Part shown: positions 5,818-7,296 of the stretch, in pieces
How the letters are laid out: each line of letters starts with the position of its first letter
Position numbering within the stretch: the stretch's first letter is position 1
Source of the DNA: Bacteroidales bacterium
GTDB taxonomy: Bacteria > Bacteroidota > Bacteroidia > Bacteroidales > UBA932
Direction of reading: 5' to 3'
Length of the DNA stretch: 7,296 bases
Assembly (NCBI GenBank): GCA_004552615.1
Contig: SFNZ01000088.1
Coordinates: 1-7,296 of the forward strand
Made by a program: the position numbers and the translations under genes
The notes under the pieces: generated by a model
What the model was told of the DNA's origin: nothing
Seen by the model: the letters and a program-made list of their open reading frames with translations, nothing else
The model's database searches: none

Positions 5818-7296
5818 ATGAAGAAGAACATACATTTGGAAAGATTGATTCCGGCCGTCCCGATAGCGGCCGTGCTCGGTGCAGTGATGTTTTCACATTC
5901 CTGCGCGAATACGACCACGCCCCCGAGCGGAGGTGACAAGGACACCATTCCCCCTGTAATCACAGGGATAAGTCCGCTTCCGGGTACTGTGAACGTACCG
6001 GTGCACAACACCACTATAACCATCACGTTCAACGAATATGTGACCGTGAAGGACCCGAAGTCAATCTTCCTCTCCCCTCCTTTGGCAAAGACGCCGAAGT
6101 ACAAGATCAGGGGAAAATCAATAGTGGTCTACTTTGAGTCCGATCTCGATTCGAACAAGACATACACCCTCGACCTGACGAACGCAATCGCGGACAACAA
6201 CGAGGGCAACATGTTCCCGGGCTATACCCTTATGTTCTCCACAGGGGACAAGATAGATTCAATGGCAATGACCGGTGTCGTCAGGGACTGCAGCACTCTC
6301 CAGCCTGTAAAAGGAGCTACTGTGATGCTGTACAAGGACCTGGGCGACTCGGCAGTGTTCAAGAGCAGGCCTGATGCGGCGGTCAAGACGGACGACTGGG
6401 GATTCTTCTCGCTGCGCAACATCGCGGACACCACTTACAGGCTGTACGCTGTCAAGGACGAGAGTTCGAACAATATCTATGACCCTGACAACGACCGTAT
6501 CGCATTCGTGGACAGCATCATAAGACCGGTCATGATAGCGGATGACAATCTCCCGGAACTCAAGAAATACGACATGGAGGACACCCTGCACTGTATGGCA
6601 AGAAAGGAGGAATATGAGCTGCTCATGTTCAGGGAGAAACCTTCAAAACAGCTGATTGTCAACAAGGTAAGAACTGATGCGAGGTCCGCATACATCACTT
6701 TCATGGCGCAGAACGCGCAGATAGACACCTTCTGGGTAAGCGGACTGCCTTCGGACAAACTCATCGCACAATTCAATATCGAACGTGACAGTCTCGAACT
6801 CTGGATCAACGACAGGAAGCGCCAGCCGGACACCCTGCATCTTTTCGTGGACTATCTCAGGACCGACTCCCTCGGGATGTTCGAGCCATACACCGAACAC
6901 GTCAGGCTCGCTATGGAGAATGCCGGGGCGAAATCCAAGAGTTCAAGGCGCGACATCAAGCATGAGGACACGACTTGCGTGATGACGGTCACGGCCGAGC
7001 CGGAGAATGTGGAGCAGAACGGGTTCGGAATCGAATTCAGGCACCCTATCATAAACGAGAATTTCGATTCTCTCAAGCTGATATCCATCAATCCGAAACA
7101 GCAGGAGTCAATGATGAAGTTCAAGGTGACGAGGGACACACTGAATCTGAGAAAATATGTCCTGAAGCCTGAAGTTGAACTCCGGAGCGGATATGAATAC
7201 AAGCTCAAGGTGCCTTGGCGCAAATTCCGGGACATCAACGGGTTCTACAACGACAGCAGCGAGGTAAAAGTTTCGCTGCCAAAGGATGACAAGCTG
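5818..7296 (+). CDS. Ig-like (SbsA/Big_5-type) domain lipoprotein (3' end beyond the window)
   Basis: A probable membrane-anchored lipoprotein of unknown function; 493 codons are present without a stop, so the C-terminus is missing. The N-terminus has a basic start (MKKNIHLER), a hydrophobic stretch (10-25) and Cys29 followed by Ala-Asn, which fits a type II signal peptide, although the lipobox is loose (Ser-His-Ser-Cys). After it come GGDKDTIPP (38-46) and a bacterial Ig-like domain (about 44-143) with ITITFNEYV, LSPPL, GKSIVVYF, TYTLDLTNAIADNNEGN and FSTGD, closely resembling a widespread Bacteroidetes family annotated only as Ig-like domain protein. Residues 151-225 (TGVVRD, GATVMLYKD, TDDWGFFSLRNI, YRLYAVKD) look like a carboxypeptidase-regulatory-type beta sandwich. 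The rest is less recognisable and probably also beta-rich. It follows the rsh stop by 8 bases and appears co-transcribed. A structural or surface role is inference. Confidence 0.85.
   Translation, partial: MKKNIHLERLIPAVPIAAVLGAVMFSHSCANTTTPPSGGDKDTIPPVITGISPLPGTVNVPVHNTTITITFNEYVTVKDPKSIFLSPPLAKTPKYKIRGKSIVVYFESDLDSNKTYTLDLTNAIADNNEGNMFPGYTLMFSTGDKIDSMAMTGVVRDCSTLQPVKGATVMLYKDLGDSAVFKSRPDAAVKTDDWGFFSLRNIADTTYRLYAVKDESSNNIYDPDNDRIAFVDSIIRPVMIADDNLPELKKYDMEDTLHCMARKEEYELLMFREKPSKQLIVNKVRTDARSAYITFMAQNAQIDTFWVSGLPSDKLIAQFNIERDSLELWINDRKRQPDTLHLFVDYLRTDSLGMFEPYTEHVRLAMENAGAKSKSSRRDIKHEDTTCVMTVTAEPENVEQNGFGIEFRHPIINENFDSLKLISINPKQQESMMKFKVTRDTLNLRKYVLKPEVELRSGYEYKLKVPWRKFRDINGFYNDSSEVKVSLPKDDKL

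Noticed and set aside
5772..6104. A minus-strand ORF spanning the rsh/lipoprotein junction
   Set aside because: It overlaps two convincing plus-strand genes. Its hydrophobic stretches are the reverse reading of the lipoprotein start, and it has no promoter.
1..7296. Mobile element, CRISPR, phage or defence island
   Set aside because: No direct-repeat arrays, terminal inverted repeats, transposase or integrase motifs, or tRNA-like sequences were seen; coding is continuous and housekeeping in character.

Overview
The window holds conserved housekeeping genes and is almost entirely coding. The source looks like a member of the Bacteroidota, probably Bacteroidales. Three things suggest this: TTTG / TAnnTTTG-type promoter elements in the only real intergenic gap, no Shine-Dalgarno sequence before the starts, and a lipoprotein that opens in the style of a Bacteroidetes-specific family (Cys-Ala-Asn, then a Gly-Gly-x-Lys-Asp-Thr motif). 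This is judged from the sequence alone, and genus cannot be assigned.

Layout. Positions 402 down to 1 (minus strand) are the first 134 codons of a 6-phosphofructokinase that carries pyrophosphate-type active-site residues. Positions 403-523 are a 121-base divergent promoter region. The plus strand then carries four tightly packed genes: NAD-dependent DNA ligase ligA (524-2629), a YihY/BrkB-family inner-membrane protein (2639-3565), a full-length RelA/SpoT-type (p)ppGpp synthetase/hydrolase (3566-5809), and the first 493 codons of an Ig-like-domain lipoprotein (5818 to the window end). The gaps between these four are 9, 0 and 8 bases, with no visible terminator or internal promoter, so they very likely form one transcription unit. 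No stretch over 300 bases lacks a gene.

How the genes work together. The plus-strand unit mixes DNA joining, an envelope membrane protein, the stringent-response enzyme and a surface or periplasmic lipoprotein. No shared pathway is evident; co-transcription most likely ties them to growth state. The divergent gene is glycolytic, and its promoter overlaps the DNA that RNA polymerase would cover when serving ligA.

I found no mobile element, CRISPR array, RNA gene, phage remnant, defence system or pseudogene. The points worth a second look are small: the PPi-type PFK residues, the overlapping back-to-back promoters, two degenerate helix-hairpin-helix motifs and a clamp-motif-like tail in LigA, a divergent patch in the Rsh synthetase domain, and the uncharacterised lipoprotein.
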